Below, piece by piece: positions 36,251 through 38,340 of a stretch of 38,340 bases of DNA. Source of the DNA: Sphingorhabdus sp. EL138. GTDB taxonomy: Bacteria; Pseudomonadota; Alphaproteobacteria; Sphingomonadales; Sphingomonadaceae. Made by a program: the position numbers and the translations under genes. Below the pieces are notes generated by a model. That model searched no databases, was not told the DNA's origin, and saw only the letters and a list, made by a program, of their open reading frames with translations. Numbering within the stretch: the stretch's first letter is position 1; every line of letters starts with the position of its first letter. The stretch spans positions 1 to 38,340 of the forward strand of contig NZ_CAMAYF010000023.1 of NCBI RefSeq assembly GCF_945862485.1, written 5' to 3'.

Positions 36251-36916
36251 GGCAAAACGGGCATAGCCGCTCTGTGTGGCAACCAAGGCCTCAATGCCTT
36301 CGCCATCGCTGAGGTCGCACGCCTTTATAATTGCAGCATCCTGCACATCCAGCCCGCCGGTGAGCGCGCCAAAGGCAGGCATAATCATCTTACGCGGCGT
36401 TTTCACAAAGCAACGCCGCTTCACCATCCGCCCGCGCAGCACTTGCCGGAACTTGGGATGAAAATGTCCGGAGATTTCGGGATTGGGGTCGCCACTTAAA
36501 GCTTCATGCCGAAGCGTGATGCCCGACAATGTCAATTCGTCAAAGGCCTTACCACCCCAGATACCAGATACCGCGCGGTCATGGTTTCCAGTGATCCAGA
36601 TCCATTCGGTTTTGCACGCCAAATCGACCAATAATGCCGCAGCCGATTCCGCCAGTCGGTGTTCCCCATCATCGTCATGGAAATTGTCACCAAGCGATAT
36701 GATTTTGGCAGGGCTATAACTGCTGCACAATGCCGCGATATCCTGCAGCGTCGACACGCTGTCATACGGCGGCAGCATCTGGCCATATAAGGCAAAGGCG
36801 CTCGCCTTTTCCAGATGCAGATCGGACACCAACAACGCATCTTGCGCGCGCCAATATAACGCCGCCTCTCCGGCTATCTCAAATGTCTGCCCGCCAAATT
36901 CGAAACTTTGTGCCAT
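36221..36916 (-). CDS. pdeM: Ligase-associated DNA damage response endonuclease PdeM
   Basis: A 231-residue metallophosphoesterase of the PdeM type, found with an ATP-dependent DNA ligase, an exonuclease and a DEXH helicase in many bacteria. Metal-binding motifs are in order: VSDLHLEKASAF (Asp32, His34), SLGDNFHDDDG, ITGNHDRA and ISGHFHPKF. The rest includes CFVKTPRKMIMPAFGALTGGLD, typical of the subgroup. Cytoplasmic. The associated helicase lies 77 bp upstream on the same strand and is truncated by the window; the ligase and exonuclease genes would be expected to the right, outside the window. Role in DNA damage response comes from family knowledge. Confidence 0.93.
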   Translation of the reverse strand: MAQSFEFGGQTFEIAGEAALYWRAQDALLVSDLHLEKASAFALYGQMLPPYDSVSTLQDIAALCSSYSPAKIISLGDNFHDDDGEHRLAESAAALLVDLACKTEWIWITGNHDRAVSGIWGGKAFDELTLSGITLRHEALSGDPNPEISGHFHPKFRQVLRGRMVKRRCFVKTPRKMIMPAFGALTGGLDVQDAAIIKACDLSDGEGIEALVATQSGYARFALNKAGAFAK

Positions 36917-36993
36917 GGCAGAAGGCTATGCGGATTGTGATGCGCGACTGCAAGCGGATGCGCGCAGTTGCCTTTGGCCCAATCTTTATGCGT

Positions 36994-38340
36994 TTACGGC
37001 GTCATCGCCACGCTGGCGAGGCTCTCGGCCTCCATCAACAGTGCGTCGTCCACCGATCCTTGCGCCACACTCTCACGGCCAATCATCACCAGCAATGGCA
37101 CGGCCAGCGGGCTGACACGCTCCAGATCGACGTGCAGCATCGTATCGGCAGCGCGATCCAATAAATCGCCAAGTCGCCCAACATCGGTTAACCGCGCCCG
37201 CGCATCGGCCCATGCGGCCTCCAGCAGCAGATGGTCGGGTTCATATTTGCGCAGCACATCGTAAATCAGGTCAGTGGAAAAGGTGACTTGCCTGCCCGTC
37301 TTGCGCTTGCCGGGATGCTGTCGTTCGACAAGCCCGCTGATCACCGCCACTTCGCGAAAGGCGCGTTTGAGAAGGTAGCTTGATTCCACCCAGTCGACAA
37401 ATTCATCGGCCAATATGTCGGCCGAAAACAAGGGGCCGGGGTCTGTGATGGGTTTGAGGCTCCACACGCCCAAGGCATAATCGCTGGCGACAAAACCCAT
37501 GGGCATCAGGCCACGGCTCTCCATCCGCCGCGTGATCAGCATGCCAAGCGATTGGTGCGCGTTCCACCCTTCAAATGGATAGGCCACCATATAATGGCGT
37601 TTGTCGTGCGGGAAGGTTTCGACCAGCAACTGCCCCGCCTTTGGCATCTGGCTGCGATACGCCTGCATCTCCAACCATTCGCGCACTTCGTCGGGAAAGC
37701 GCGCCCATCCTGGCCTGTCGGTCAGCATCTGCCGTACGCGCTCAGCCAGATGCGTGGTCAGCGGCAGGCGCGCACCCATGTAGCTTGGGATATTGGCCGC
37801 TGGCTTTGTCGCGGCACGGACGATGAGGTCAAGGTCCTTAATCGATTCGACCTCAAGCGCCATGCCGGCAAAGGTGAAGCAGTTGCCGGGGCTTAAGGTG
37901 GTGGCAAAAGCCTCCTCCACCTTGCCCAATTTGCGGCCATTGCGGAACCGGATTTCCAGCATCGGCGCATCGACAATGATGCCCGCGTTAAACCGATGCT
38001 GCGCAGCAAATTGCGGGTGTGCCAATCGCCACCGGCCATCGGGGTCTTTGACCAATTTCTTGAAGCGGTCATAGGCTTTCAGCGCATATCCGCCCGTTGC
38101 GATAAAGGCGATGACGCGCGCAAAGGTCGCAGCATCGATGGCGGAATAAGGCAAAGCCGATTGCACTTCGGCCAGTAAATCAGCTTCGTCAAATGGCCCC
38201 GCGCAGGCGATCCCCATGACATGTTGCGCCAAGACATCATAGCTGCCTGGGCGGAAGGTTTCGCCATCGCGGACGCCCTCTGCCACCGCGTCAAAGGCGG
38301 CTTGTGCCTCCAGATATTCGAACCGGTTGCCGGGGACCAG
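36994..38340 (-). CDS. Ligase-associated DNA damage response DEXH-box helicase, C-terminal part
   Basis: The C-terminal 448 residues of an Lhr-like helicase; the frame stays open to the right edge, so the DEXH and first RecA-like domains are outside the window. A GTG at 38286 is only an internal codon, not the start, because LVPGNRFEYLEAQAAFDA precedes it in frame. Recognisable stretches are GSYDVLAQHVMGIACAGPFDEADLLAEV (spans about 38190-38250), NAGIIVDAPMLEIRFRNG, GRKLGKVEEAFATTLSPGN, TFAGMALEVESIKDL and PHDKRHYMVAYPFEGWNAHQSLGMLI, all characteristic of the family's accessory domains. It pairs with PdeM immediately downstream. Confidence 0.93.
   Translation of the reverse strand: MVPGNRFEYLEAQAAFDAVAEGVRDGETFRPGSYDVLAQHVMGIACAGPFDEADLLAEVQSALPYSAIDAATFARVIAFIATGGYALKAYDRFKKLVKDPDGRWRLAHPQFAAQHRFNAGIIVDAPMLEIRFRNGRKLGKVEEAFATTLSPGNCFTFAGMALEVESIKDLDLIVRAATKPAANIPSYMGARLPLTTHLAERVRQMLTDRPGWARFPDEVREWLEMQAYRSQMPKAGQLLVETFPHDKRHYMVAYPFEGWNAHQSLGMLITRRMESRGLMPMGFVASDYALGVWSLKPITDPGPLFSADILADEFVDWVESSYLLKRAFREVAVISGLVERQHPGKRKTGRQVTFSTDLIYDVLRKYEPDHLLLEAAWADARARLTDVGRLGDLLDRAADTMLHVDLERVSPLAVPLLVMIGRESVAQGSVDDALLMEAESLASVAMTP

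Overview
The window looks like ordinary core chromosome of a sphingomonad alphaproteobacterium (order Sphingomonadales; a Sphingopyxis/Sphingorhabdus-like genome is my best guess). The evidence is the gene content and order: a malate dehydrogenase/sucD/sucA/sucB/lpd cluster without sucC, a ligase-associated DNA-repair pair (helicase plus PdeM), leuS-lptE-holA preceded by a DUF3576 lipoprotein, and ftsK-lolA-xthA-ribA. Base composition is moderately GC-rich throughout. I see no insertion sequence, integrase, phage gene, CRISPR array, rRNA or clear foreign island. Taxonomy is inferred from protein resemblance and synteny, not from a search.

Layout. 1-1941 (+): a glutathione-dependent formaldehyde detoxification set (end of S-(hydroxymethyl)glutathione dehydrogenase, a VOC protein, a ProXp-ala-type tRNA editing protein, S-formylglutathione hydrolase). 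1942-6087 (+): tRNA-Gly(CCC), a fused PabB-PabC folate enzyme, an aspartate-type aminotransferase, a small unannotated ORF coupled to a lipoprotein MsrA. 6216-14181 (-): the TCA-cycle operon mdh, a small secreted protein, sucD, sucA, sucB, lpd, read from high to low coordinates, with a nested palindromic repeat between sucD and sucA. 14328-19540 (-): M20 peptidase, ZapE ATPase, PaaI thioesterase, SdhB, CNNM/CorC protein. 19692-21588: a glycine-zipper OmpA lipoprotein (+) convergent with a ubiquinone-type hydroxylase (-). 21753-26916 (+): FtsK, LolA, a structured RNA with a strong terminator, ExoIII, RibA. 26973-33990 (-): class A PBP, MsrB, HolA, LptE, LeuS, DUF3576 lipoprotein. 34240-38340: a secreted protein with a beta-barrel-like tail (+), a divergent ThiE-like protein (-), YggS (+), PdeM (-), and the C-terminal part of a DEXH helicase (-) that runs off the right edge.

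How the genes fit together. The centre of the window is carbon and energy metabolism: Mdh, SucD, the complete 2-oxoglutarate dehydrogenase complex (E1, E2, E3) and SdhB are within 12 kb. Around it are envelope functions (LolA, LptE, PBP1A, OmpA lipoprotein), methionine sulfoxide repair in two compartments (exported MsrA, cytoplasmic MsrB), DNA repair (ExoIII, PdeM, helicase) and replication/segregation (HolA, FtsK, ZapE). Many junctions are 4-bp stop/start overlaps (ATGA, GTGA, TTGA), so translational coupling is common here.

I found no dramatic new system. The items most worth a second look are the structured RNA at 24798-24989, the 35-bp palindrome in the leader of the gene at 34240, the small ORF at 5234-5389, the secreted protein inside the TCA operon, and the nested palindromic element at 11711-11846.
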